Shown: in pieces, positions 1 through 8,736 of the stretch
How positions within the stretch are numbered: the stretch's first letter is position 1
How the letters are laid out: each line of letters opens with the position of its first letter
Source of the DNA: Planctomycetaceae bacterium
GTDB taxonomy: Bacteria > Planctomycetota > Planctomycetia > Planctomycetales > Planctomycetaceae
Assembly: GCA_028284885.1 (NCBI GenBank)
Contig: JANQQW010000352.1
Location: forward strand, 1-48,898
Length of the DNA: 48,898 bases
Reading direction: 5' to 3'
Notes under the pieces: generated by a model
Told to the model about the DNA's origin: nothing
Database searches by the model: none
What the model saw: only the letters and a program-made list of their open reading frames with translations
Translations under genes and position numbers: made by a program

Positions 1-2
1 AT

Positions 3-1769
3 CAGTTCCACGACGACGCGGACGCCGAGGCGACCGGCCGGCGGAGGTCCACGGCGGAGCACGCCGGCGAGTTGACTGCCGTACTACTCGCCGTCCCGAC
101 GGAGCAGTCCGCCGCGACGATCGCTGCACTCGCCCTGAACGAGACGCAGCCGACCGACCGGACTCGTGAGTTCCTCGCCCACGTCGCCCGTTACGGGTCC
201 GTCGAGACGCTCGAGTCGGCCGTCGGTTCGGCTGTCGCCGCACAAGACGGCGAGCCGCAACTCCAGCTGGAGATCCTGCTCGCAACCGCGGACGGCCTAC
301 GCCGACGGGGAAGCAAGGGGTCGGTCGGGCTTCGCAGCCTCGTCGCGAAACGGACAAGGTCGCTTCTCGGCTCGGAGTTCGAACGGGTCCGCTGGACGAA
401 CGACGGCAGCAGGGCGTGGACCGTCGAGAGTCGCCGTTCGTCGGACGGAAACACCGGTTCGTTCTTCAGTACCCTTCCCAGCGGCGAACAGGCGACCGGC
501 GTGTTCCGCTCGGGCCCGTTCGAGCTGCCGGAGAAGCTGTCGTTCTTCGTCGCCGGTCACGCCGGTCCGCCGGACCGCGACCACCACGGGCGGAACGTCG
601 TCCGACTGCGGGACGCGAAGACCGGATCGGTCGTCGCGACGGCCGAGGCTCCGCGGAACGACGTCGCACAGCGTGTCGAGTGGGACCTGTCAGGCCACGC
701 GGTGAGGCGTGCGTACCTCGAACTCGTCGACGGCGACGCGACCCGCGCGTACGCGTGGCTGTCGGTCGGGCGATTCTCGGTGGACGCCCTCGACCCCACG
801 GCGTTCGACCCGTACGACGCCGCGACGCAACTGGTCGAGGCGTTCGACCTCGACGAGGTCTCGTTGCACCTCTCGGACCTCCTCGGCGACGAACGTGCGT
901 CACTCGCACGACGGCAGGCGGCAGGCCGGGCAGTCGTGGCGATCCGTCCGGACGGCCGTGTGGCCGCGTTGCTGACGAGTGCCGCCAACCCGAGACTTCC
1001 GGCCGAACTCCGCTCGCGGATGCTGACCGTCGTCGCGGAGCGGAACCCCGGTCGCCTCACGGAGACGTTGACCGCCGCGTCGCGGCTGTTGCCGGCGACG
1101 GAGCAACCGGCGTTCGTCGAAGCGCTCTCGACCGATCGCGACGGTGGCGAGGCGTTGCTCCGTCTCGTCGAGGGTGGGCACCTCCCGGCACGCCTTCTGG
1201 TCGGTCCCGGCGTGCGCGAGCGACTCCGGGCGGCGGGCGTCGACTCCGCCGACACTCGCGTGGCCGCGCTGACCAAGGACCTTCCGACGACCGACGAGAA
1301 GGTCGCGGCGACGATCGCCGCGCACCGCTCCTCGTTCTCCACGGCGGAGGCCTCGTCCGATCGCGGGCGGGTCGTCTTCGAGAAGACCTGTGCCACGTGC
1401 CACCGCATCGCCGGGAAGGGAGCCCTCGTCGGACCACAGCTCGACGGCGTCGGCGTCCGGGGTCTCGATCGTCTGCTGGAGGACGTCCTCGACCCGAACC
1501 GCAACGCCGACGCCGCCTTCCGCACGACGACACTCGTGCTCGCCGACGGCAAGGTGCGAACAGGTCTGCTTCGCCGCGAGGAGGGTCGGACGCTCGTTCT
1601 CGCCGACGCGAAGGGGAAGGAGTTCACCGTCGACTCGGACGCCGTCGAGGAGCGTGTCCGGTCGTCGACGTCGCTGATGCCGGCCAACCTTCACGAGGTG
1701 CTGTCATCCCAGCAGATCGACGACCTGATGGCGTACCTTCTCGGGCAGCGGACGCAGGCGAAGCCCTAG
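3..1769 (+). CDS. C-terminal part of a PVC-type haem-binding (CxxCH) protein, 5' truncated
   Basis: The frame is open back to the window edge with no stop, so this is the 3' part of a longer gene; the TTG at 72 is not a convincing start. The last 130 or so residues form the Planctomycetes/Verrucomicrobia haem-binding domain. It has a CATCH haem site near 1389, a PQLDGVG stretch, a leucine-rich 'LEDVLDPN' segment and a terminal 'LMPANL...LMAYLL' motif. Upstream lies a beta-rich segment with many Trp and Phe residues, possibly carbohydrate-binding-like, then a helical region. Relatives are large secreted proteins, often with a sugar-dehydrogenase-like propeller in front; that part is outside the window. 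The likely role is periplasmic electron transfer coupled to oxidation of an organic substrate. The stop overlaps the stop of the convergent neighbour. Confidence 0.85.
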   Translation, partial: QFHDDADAEATGRRRSTAEHAGELTAVLLAVPTEQSAATIAALALNETQPTDRTREFLAHVARYGSVETLESAVGSAVAAQDGEPQLQLEILLATADGLRRRGSKGSVGLRSLVAKRTRSLLGSEFERVRWTNDGSRAWTVESRRSSDGNTGSFFSTLPSGEQATGVFRSGPFELPEKLSFFVAGHAGPPDRDHHGRNVVRLRDAKTGSVVATAEAPRNDVAQRVEWDLSGHAVRRAYLELVDGDATRAYAWLSVGRFSVDALDPTAFDPYDAATQLVEAFDLDEVSLHLSDLLGDERASLARRQAAGRAVVAIRPDGRVAALLTSAANPRLPAELRSRMLTVVAERNPGRLTETLTAASRLLPATEQPAFVEALSTDRDGGEALLRLVEGGHLPARLLVGPGVRERLRAAGVDSADTRVAALTKDLPTTDEKVAATIAAHRSSFSTAEASSDRGRVVFEKTCATCHRIAGKGALVGPQLDGVGVRGLDRLLEDVLDPNRNADAAFRTTTLVLADGKVRTGLLRREEGRTLVLADAKGKEFTVDSDAVEERVRSSTSLMPANLHEVLSSQQIDDLMAYLLGQRTQAKP

Positions 1770-2223
1770 GACTCGGTTCGCAGCTTGTAGAAGAACTCGC
1801 CGTCCCCCTCGAGTTCGACGACCGACTCGAGCGACGACCGGGCGTTGTACGTGTCGGGGACGTACTGTTCGGAGCCCGCGGTCATGGAGACGCCGTCGGG
1901 TCCGAGGACTCTGGCGTCGTGCACGTCGCGATACGCCTCGATGCGGACCCGCTTCGCTCCGGCGGTGCTGTCGAACGAGAACTCTCCGTCCTCGATGGTC
2001 CCGCCGTACGATCTCGTCTTCCCGTCCGCGGACTCGAAGACGATGACGCCGTGCTTCACCGGGACGCCGTCGAGAACGACCTCGCCGGAGACGCCGACCA
2101 GCGGCGGGCCGTCCGCTCCGCCGTTGCAGCCGGAGACGGCGAACGACAGGGCCAGTCCGACGACGGCCGTCAGGCCGCCGACGACGACGGTGCGTGACGC
2201 GATGACCTCGTGGTGTTCGTGGT

Positions 2224-2227
<4 letters not shown>
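1766..2227 (-). CDS. Small lipoprotein with carboxypeptidase-regulatory-like (transthyretin-like) fold
   Basis: 153 residues. The N-terminal hydrophobic stretch ends in VSGC, a good lipobox, so this is probably a lipoprotein. The remainder ('[21 protein letters not shown]...') has the pattern of the small beta-sandwich annotated as carboxypeptidase regulatory-like in planctomycetes. The GTG start overlaps the TGA of the upstream DUF1559 gene (GTGA, 2224-2227), which implies translational coupling and is the reason for choosing this start. An open frame continues further upstream, but there it only shadows the DUF1559 gene. Proteins of this kind commonly sit directly after DUF1559 genes; their biochemical role is unknown. 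Confidence 0.85.
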
Positions 2228-3159
<932 letters not shown>

Positions 3160-3462
3160 CTCGATTACCGGGAGGGCTGGTGGACCGCCTGAGCGAGCGG
3201 TCCGGTGGGTCGTCACAACTCATCAACATGTGCAGCAACCCGCGGGCCAATCCGAGCGCTTCCAACGGTTGACAGCGAATTCACACGTTTCGGGCCGCTC
3301 TCGGGACGGATTCGAAACTGTTTGACCATGCTGCGGGCACGCGTGACGCTCGGACGGGCAGCTTGGTCCTTGAACGCACCAGCCTCGCCCGATCCAATTG
3401 AACGCAGCTGCAACGAATTCCCTCACCGACGCCGCGCTTCGTGGCGACCGACGGAGAACACC
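3160..3462. other. Divergent intergenic region without a gene
   Basis: This 303-base stretch separates the DUF1559 gene (minus) from the DUF1080/ThuA gene (plus) and should hold both promoters. A TTGACA hexamer lies at 3269-3274 on the plus strand, but no acceptable -10 box follows at 16-18 bases. A purine-rich GGAG at 3453-3456 is the ribosome binding site of the next gene. I see no RNA gene, repeat or conserved small frame. Confidence 0.5.
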
Positions 3463-5610
3463 ATGCACGTGAGACTCACGCTCGCCTCGCTTCTCGTGCT
3501 GCTCGGCACGTCGCTGCTGCCCGCCCAGGACGGGTTCGTCGAGATCTTCGACGGCAAGACACTCGACGGCTGGGACGGCGACCCGAAGTTCTGGTCCGTC
3601 GAGGACGGTGCCATCACCGGCCGCACCACCAAGGAGAACCCGACGAAGGGGAACACGTTCATCGTCTGGGACGGCGAGGTCGGCGACTTCGAGCTCGTGC
3701 TCGACTACAAGATCGTCGGCGGCAACAGCGGCATCCAGTACCGCAGCTTCCGGCTGAAGAACGCTGCCGACAAGTGGCGGATCGGCGGCTACCAGGCCGA
3801 CATCGATTCAAAGGACACCTACAGCGGCATCGTCTACGGCGAACGGGCTCGCGGCATCCTCGTCGGCCGGGGCCAGAAGGGCGTCATCGGCGAGGACGGC
3901 AAGAAGAAGGCCGAGCGGTTCGCCGAGTCCGCCGCCATCCAGGCGAAGATCAAGAAGGAGGACTGGAACACCTACCGCATCGTCGCGGAGGGGAACCACT
4001 TCGTGCAGTACATCAACGGCGTGAAGACGTCCGAGCTGACCGACAACGACGCCGAGGGCGTGGGCAAGCGGATGGCCAAGGGGCTCCTCGCCCTGCAACT
4101 GCACGCCGGCCCGCCGATGGTCGTGCAGTTCAAGAACGTCAAGCTGAAGAAGCTCGACGGCGAGAAGGCGGCCGCCCTGCCGGCGGCGAGGCCCGTTCCC
4201 GGCGTCGCTCCGAATCCGGCACTCGTCGTCCGGATGGACGCCCAAGGCCGGGCGACGGTGGACGGCCGCCTGTTCCGCAACCTGGCCTTCGCCCTCGCCC
4301 CGGTCGCCAACGACGTGCTCGCCAACGGGGTCGTCCTGGAGATCGACCGCAACTGCCCGCACAGCCACGCTGTCGAGGCCGTCAACGCGTGCCGGAAGCG
4401 GGGCGTCGAGAACATCAGGATGACGCTGCTCAACTCCGGTCTCACCGTCGAGTCGGAACAGGGCCGGATCGACGTCTCGCGTGACGGTGCGATCTCCGCC
4501 CGCACCCGCCGAGTCGGCTTCGACTACGCCGACGGCCGTGGCCGCATCTCGCTGCTCGGGATTCCGGTCTTCCGCTTCGGCGGCGAGGAACCGACCGACG
4601 CCGTCGAGGTGCCGGAGGTCGATCTCGGAGCGCCCGCCGAACTCGACCTCGGTGCCGAGGGCTCGTTGGAGGAGTCGTCGATCGAGACCGAGTCGAGCAC
4701 GACGTTCGTCGCGGCCGACGCCCCGAGGAAGATCGTCTTCGTCGCCGGCCGGCAGAGCCACGGGTACGGGGCCCACGAGCACAAGGCGGGCTGCATGCTG
4801 CTGGCCGACCAGCTCGAGAAGTCCGGCCTTCCCGTCGAGACGAAGGTCGTCACCAACGGCTGGCCGGAGGACACGAGCGTCTTCGACGGCGCGAACTGCA
4901 TCGTCGTCTACGCCGACGGCGGCGGCCGGCATCCGTTCCACGCCCACGTCGACGAGGTGGACGCCCTCGCCAAGAAGGGGGTCGGCATCGTCTGCATCCA
5001 CTACGGCGTCGAGGTCCCCAAGGGCAAGTCCGGCGACGCCTTCCTCGAGTGGACCGGCGGGTTCTTCGAGACGAACTGGTCCGTGAACCCCCACTGGGAG
5101 GCCGAGTTCGACGACCTGCCCGACCACCCCACCACGAGCGGCGTGAAGCCGTTCAAGGTCAACGACGAGTGGTACTACCACATGCGGTTCCGGGAGGAAG
5201 GCGTCACGCCGATCCTCACCGACCTCCCGCCGAAGAGCACGCTGGTGAAGCCGGACGGCTCGCTGGCCCGGCCCGACAACGCCCACAACAACAACCCGCA
5301 CGTCCGCAAGGCGATCCTGGAGCGGATGGAGCCACAACACGTCGCGTGGGCCCGCGAGCGGGAGGACGGCGGCCGCGGCTTCGGCATCACCGGCGGTCAC
5401 TTCCACTGGAACTGGGGCAACGACCAGATGCGGAAGCTGATGCTCAACGCGATCGTCTGGTCGGCCGGCATGGACGTCCCGGCCGAGGGCGTCCCCACGC
5501 AGCCCGTCAGCGTGGAGAACCTGATGGCCAACCAGGACTACGACGTGCCGAAGAGCTTCAACCCGGTCCGCTACGAGATGCTGCTCAAGCAGTGGAACGG
5601 GGCGAACTGA
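3463..5610 (+). CDS. Secreted DUF1080 (3-keto-disaccharide hydrolase-like) - ExbD-like - ThuA fusion
   Basis: 715 residues from the ATG at 3463, with GGAG six bases upstream and a Sec signal peptide (residues 1 to about 20, ending LLPAQ). Residues about 22-235 are DUF1080, starting 'FVEIFDGKTLDGW'; this is a concanavalin-like fold found in 3-keto-glycoside hydrolases. Residues about 250-330 match the periplasmic ExbD/TolR pattern: beta strand, 'VVLEIDRNCPHSHAVEAV', then a G-V-E-N-I turn. Residues about 420-670 are ThuA, a glutamine-amidotransferase-like fold ('RKIVFVAGRQSHGYG', 'ITGGHFHWNW'), a family linked to trehalose and keto-sugar use. The expected role is periplasmic sugar catabolism. 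DUF1080 and ThuA are often partners, but the middle domain is unexpected. Domain calls are from motif reading only. Confidence 0.9.
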   Translation: MHVRLTLASLLVLLGTSLLPAQDGFVEIFDGKTLDGWDGDPKFWSVEDGAITGRTTKENPTKGNTFIVWDGEVGDFELVLDYKIVGGNSGIQYRSFRLKNAADKWRIGGYQADIDSKDTYSGIVYGERARGILVGRGQKGVIGEDGKKKAERFAESAAIQAKIKKEDWNTYRIVAEGNHFVQYINGVKTSELTDNDAEGVGKRMAKGLLALQLHAGPPMVVQFKNVKLKKLDGEKAAALPAARPVPGVAPNPALVVRMDAQGRATVDGRLFRNLAFALAPVANDVLANGVVLEIDRNCPHSHAVEAVNACRKRGVENIRMTLLNSGLTVESEQGRIDVSRDGAISARTRRVGFDYADGRGRISLLGIPVFRFGGEEPTDAVEVPEVDLGAPAELDLGAEGSLEESSIETESSTTFVAADAPRKIVFVAGRQSHGYGAHEHKAGCMLLADQLEKSGLPVETKVVTNGWPEDTSVFDGANCIVVYADGGGRHPFHAHVDEVDALAKKGVGIVCIHYGVEVPKGKSGDAFLEWTGGFFETNWSVNPHWEAEFDDLPDHPTTSGVKPFKVNDEWYYHMRFREEGVTPILTDLPPKSTLVKPDGSLARPDNAHNNNPHVRKAILERMEPQHVAWAREREDGGRGFGITGGHFHWNWGNDQMRKLMLNAIVWSAGMDVPAEGVPTQPVSVENLMANQDYDVPKSFNPVRYEMLLKQWNGAN

Positions 5611-5636
5611 CGCCGTCGTTCGTTCAAGCGAACCGC

Positions 5637-5675
5637 GAGCCCCGTTCCGCCGAGTGCGATCGGGGCTCTTCTCTT
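5637..5675 (+). terminator. Intrinsic terminator after the DUF1080/ThuA gene
   Basis: An eight-base perfect stem, GAGCCCCG (5637-5644) with CGGGGCTC (5661-5668), closes a 16-base loop and is followed by TTCTCTT. It lies 26 bases after the stop and ends just before the ribosome binding site of the next gene, so the two genes are probably separate transcripts or are separated by partial termination. Confidence 0.6.
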
Positions 5676-5688
5676 GCCGGAGACCATC

Positions 5689-8676
5689 GTGCCGCGCTCG
5701 ACCGTGCTTCTCTGCCTGTGTCTCGCGACGACGTTCGCCCGAGCCGAGGACGAACCGGCGTCCCAGCGTGTCCCGTGGACGACCTCGCGGATCGTCGGCT
5801 CGCCGGAACCGCCGCCGCCGTACGTCACGGAGCGGATCTGGCCGAAGCTCGCCTTCCAGCAGCCGGTCGAGATGGTCGTCGCCCCGGGAGAGGCCCGTCC
5901 GTACGTCGTCGAGCGGAAAGGCCGCATCCTGCGTCTTCCCGCCGACCGGACGAGCGACGCCACCGAGGTCGTGATGGAGGGGGCCAAGGAGATCGCGGGG
6001 CTGACGGCAACGTACGGGCTCGCCTTCCATCCGAACTTCGAGGAGAACCGGCTCTGCTACGTCTGCTACATCCTCAAGCCGGAGCTCCCGAACGGCACGC
6101 GGGTGTCGCGGTTCCGGATGACCGAGCCGCAGGAGGGCCGGCCCGCCCGGATCGACGTTTCCAGCGAGACGATTCTGCTGGAGTGGAAGTCCGGCGGGCA
6201 CAACGGCGGATCGCTCAAATTCGGGCCGGACGGATTCTTGTACGTCTCCACCGGCGACGCCGCTGCGCCCAGTCCGCCCGACGGACTCGACACGGGGCAG
6301 GACGTCTCCGACCTGCTCGCGAGCATCCTCCGCATCGACGTCGACCGTGAGGAGAACGGCAAGCCGTACGCGATCCCCGACGACAACCCGTTCGTCGATC
6401 TCGACGGGGCTCGCCCGGAGGTCTGGGCCTACGGGTTGCGAAACCCGTGGCGAATGAGCTTCGACCGCAAGACCGGCGACCTCTGGCTGGGCGACGTCGG
6501 CTGGCAGCTGTGGGAGACGGTGCACCGCGTCGAGCGCGGTGGCAACTACGGCTGGAGCGTGAAGGAGGGCCCGCAGCAGGTTCGGCCGACCGCGATGCAC
6601 GGCCCCACGCCCGTTCTCCCGGCCGTGAAGTCGCTGCCGCGGTCGGAGGCCGCGTCCGTGACCGGGGGCTTCGTCTACCACGGCGACCGGCTGCCCGACC
6701 TTCGCGGGACCTACGTCTACGGCGACTACGTCACCGGCAAGATCTGGTCGCTGTCGCACGACGACGGCGAGCTGACCGCCCACCGCGAACTGACCGACAC
6801 GCGGGCCGCCGTCATCTGCTTCTTCGAGGACCACGACGGCGAGATCGCCTTCCTCGACTACAACGCCGGCACCGTCCACCGCCTCGTCCCGAACGAGTCC
6901 GCCGGCCAGCCCTCCGACTTCCCGAGGAAGCTCAGCGAGACCGGGCTGTTCGCCGACGTTCCGAAGGGGAAGCCCGCGGACGGCGTGTACCCGTTCGAGG
7001 TCAACGTCGCCCGGTGGATGGACGGCGCGAAGGCCGAGCGGCTCGTCGCGATCCCCGGCCACGGCACGATGACGCTCCGCGAGCCGACCGAACGGGTCCC
7101 GAGGAACTGGGGCAAGTTCCCGGAGAACACGGTGCTCGCCAAGACGATCTCCGTGGAGCACGGCGACGAACGGCGAAAGCTGGAGACGCAGATCCTGCAC
7201 TACAACGCGGAGGACTGGCGAGGAAACTCCGGCGAGTGGATCGGCTACACGTACGTCTGGAACGACGAACAGACCGACGCCACGCTCGCCCCGGCCGAGG
7301 GTCGCGACCTGACGGTCGAGTTCGGCGACCGAACACTCCGCTGGCACGTCGCCAGCCGCGCCGAGTGCTACGCCTGCCACAACCCCTGGTCCGGTTACCG
7401 TCTGGGGTTCACGATTCCGCAGCTGAATCGCGAAGTCCGAGGCCACGAGCAGTTGGACAGTCTCGAGCAAGACCTTCGGCTGGTCTCGCTCGAAGAACCG
7501 AAGAACGATTCCGCGAAGTGGCCACCGGCATTCCCGAGTTGGGACGAGGGGGGACCGGCCCTCCACGTCGCCGGGACACGCGATGACGCCGCCGCAGTTC
7601 GCGCGTACCTCCACGTCAACTGCGCTCACTGCCATCGGTTCGGCGGAGGCGGAACCGCGACCATCCAGCTGCGGTACGACCTCGAGCTCGAGAGAACCGG
7701 ACTGGTCAACGGCCGGGCGACGCAGGGCACGTTCGGAATCGACGGGGCGGGAATCGTCGTCCCAGAGGATCCGGCGCGATCGCTACTCCTCTATCGGATG
7801 GGGAAGACGGGACGCGGACGGATGCCCCACATCGGCTCGCAAGAAGTGGACTCGGCCGCGCTGCTGCGCGTCGCGGGCTGGATCGCGGCGCTCGATCGGG
7901 ACGACGAGTCGGCCGCCGACCCGCAGAGCGGTCTGAAGGACGTCCTGCGGCTGCACGACCTTCGACTCTCGGAGAACGAACGGCAGAAGGTCGAGCGAAC
8001 GCTCCTCGGTTCGACGCGGACCGCCCACGCGACGGCCCTCTCGCTGTGGGGAGCGCCGCCGGCGACCCGGCCGACGTCCATCGTCGCCCGAGCTTCGGCC
8101 GATCCGCGTCCCGAGATTCGCGACTTGTTCGAGCCGTTCCTCCCGCCCGAGAAGCGCATTCAACGCCTCGGCACCTCGGTCGCACCGGAGACGATTCTCG
8201 CGAAGAGCGGCGACGTCGAGGCGGGGCGGCGGCTGTTCCTCGAGTCCAAGACGCTGCAGTGCCGGCAGTGCCATCGCGGCGGGGACGAGGGCGGGCGCGT
8301 CGGGCCGGACCTGCTCGGAATCGGGAAGCGAAGCAAGCCGCGCGAGATTCTGACGGCGATTCTCGAACCCTCGGCGTCGATCGACCCGAAGTGGCGGGCG
8401 TACGTCGTCGAGACGAAGAAGGGCCGCGTGCACTCCGGGCTGCTCGTCGAACGGGGCGAGAACGGCGTGGTGGTTCGAGGAGCCGACGGAAAGGACGTGC
8501 GGATCGCGGCTTCTGACGTGGAGGAGGTGACCCCGCAGGCCCGGTCGCTGATGCCGGACCTCCAGTTCCGGGACATGACGGCTGCCGAACTCGCCGATCT
8601 GCTCGCGTACCTCGTGTCGCTCGACGAGGAGCCGGACGCCCCGGCTGGCGCTGGCAAACCCTCAGTTCCACGGTAA
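5689..8676 (+). CDS. Secreted sugar (glucose/sorbosone-type) dehydrogenase fused to multi-haem cytochrome c domains
   Basis: 995 residues. I chose the GTG at 5689, which has GGAGA at 5679-5683 and gives a clean signal peptide ending ARA; the in-frame TTG at 5674 lies before that site. Residues about 40-395 are the PQQ-type glucose/sorbosone dehydrogenase propeller ('GGHNGGSLKFGPDGFLYVSTGD', 'VWAYGLRNPWRMSFD'). A second segment carries CYACH (560-564) and CAHCH (645-649). The end is the PVC haem domain with CRQCH (858-862) and 'SLMPDLQFRDMT'. The protein should oxidise a sugar or alcohol in the periplasm and pass electrons through covalently bound haems. The two proteins encoded downstream belong to the same secreted cytochrome repertoire. 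Confidence 0.9.
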   Translation: MPRSTVLLCLCLATTFARAEDEPASQRVPWTTSRIVGSPEPPPPYVTERIWPKLAFQQPVEMVVAPGEARPYVVERKGRILRLPADRTSDATEVVMEGAKEIAGLTATYGLAFHPNFEENRLCYVCYILKPELPNGTRVSRFRMTEPQEGRPARIDVSSETILLEWKSGGHNGGSLKFGPDGFLYVSTGDAAAPSPPDGLDTGQDVSDLLASILRIDVDREENGKPYAIPDDNPFVDLDGARPEVWAYGLRNPWRMSFDRKTGDLWLGDVGWQLWETVHRVERGGNYGWSVKEGPQQVRPTAMHGPTPVLPAVKSLPRSEAASVTGGFVYHGDRLPDLRGTYVYGDYVTGKIWSLSHDDGELTAHRELTDTRAAVICFFEDHDGEIAFLDYNAGTVHRLVPNESAGQPSDFPRKLSETGLFADVPKGKPADGVYPFEVNVARWMDGAKAERLVAIPGHGTMTLREPTERVPRNWGKFPENTVLAKTISVEHGDERRKLETQILHYNAEDWRGNSGEWIGYTYVWNDEQTDATLAPAEGRDLTVEFGDRTLRWHVASRAECYACHNPWSGYRLGFTIPQLNREVRGHEQLDSLEQDLRLVSLEEPKNDSAKWPPAFPSWDEGGPALHVAGTRDDAAAVRAYLHVNCAHCHRFGGGGTATIQLRYDLELERTGLVNGRATQGTFGIDGAGIVVPEDPARSLLLYRMGKTGRGRMPHIGSQEVDSAALLRVAGWIAALDRDDESAADPQSGLKDVLRLHDLRLSENERQKVERTLLGSTRTAHATALSLWGAPPATRPTSIVARASADPRPEIRDLFEPFLPPEKRIQRLGTSVAPETILAKSGDVEAGRRLFLESKTLQCRQCHRGGDEGGRVGPDLLGIGKRSKPREILTAILEPSASIDPKWRAYVVETKKGRVHSGLLVERGENGVVVRGADGKDVRIAASDVEEVTPQARSLMPDLQFRDMTAAELADLLAYLVSLDEEPDAPAGAGKPSVPR

Positions 8677-8736
8677 GATCGAGTGGTTGCGATTCGTGAC
8701 TCCCGCTGCCTCTCTCCGAGCAACCAGGATCGACCG

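Noticed and set aside
416-2197. A 593-codon plus-strand frame at the left end
   Set aside because: It is Arg-rich, overlaps the haem-domain gene in another frame and crosses into the antisense lipoprotein gene.
3269-3297. TTGACA hexamer as a promoter for the DUF1080/ThuA gene
   Set aside because: No -10-like hexamer at 16-18 bases; it lies almost 190 bases from the start codon.
3808-7635. A 1275-codon open frame on the minus strand
   Set aside because: It lies antisense to the DUF1080/ThuA and dehydrogenase genes. It is Arg/Val/Asp-rich with no domain and arises from the high GC third-position bias of the true genes.
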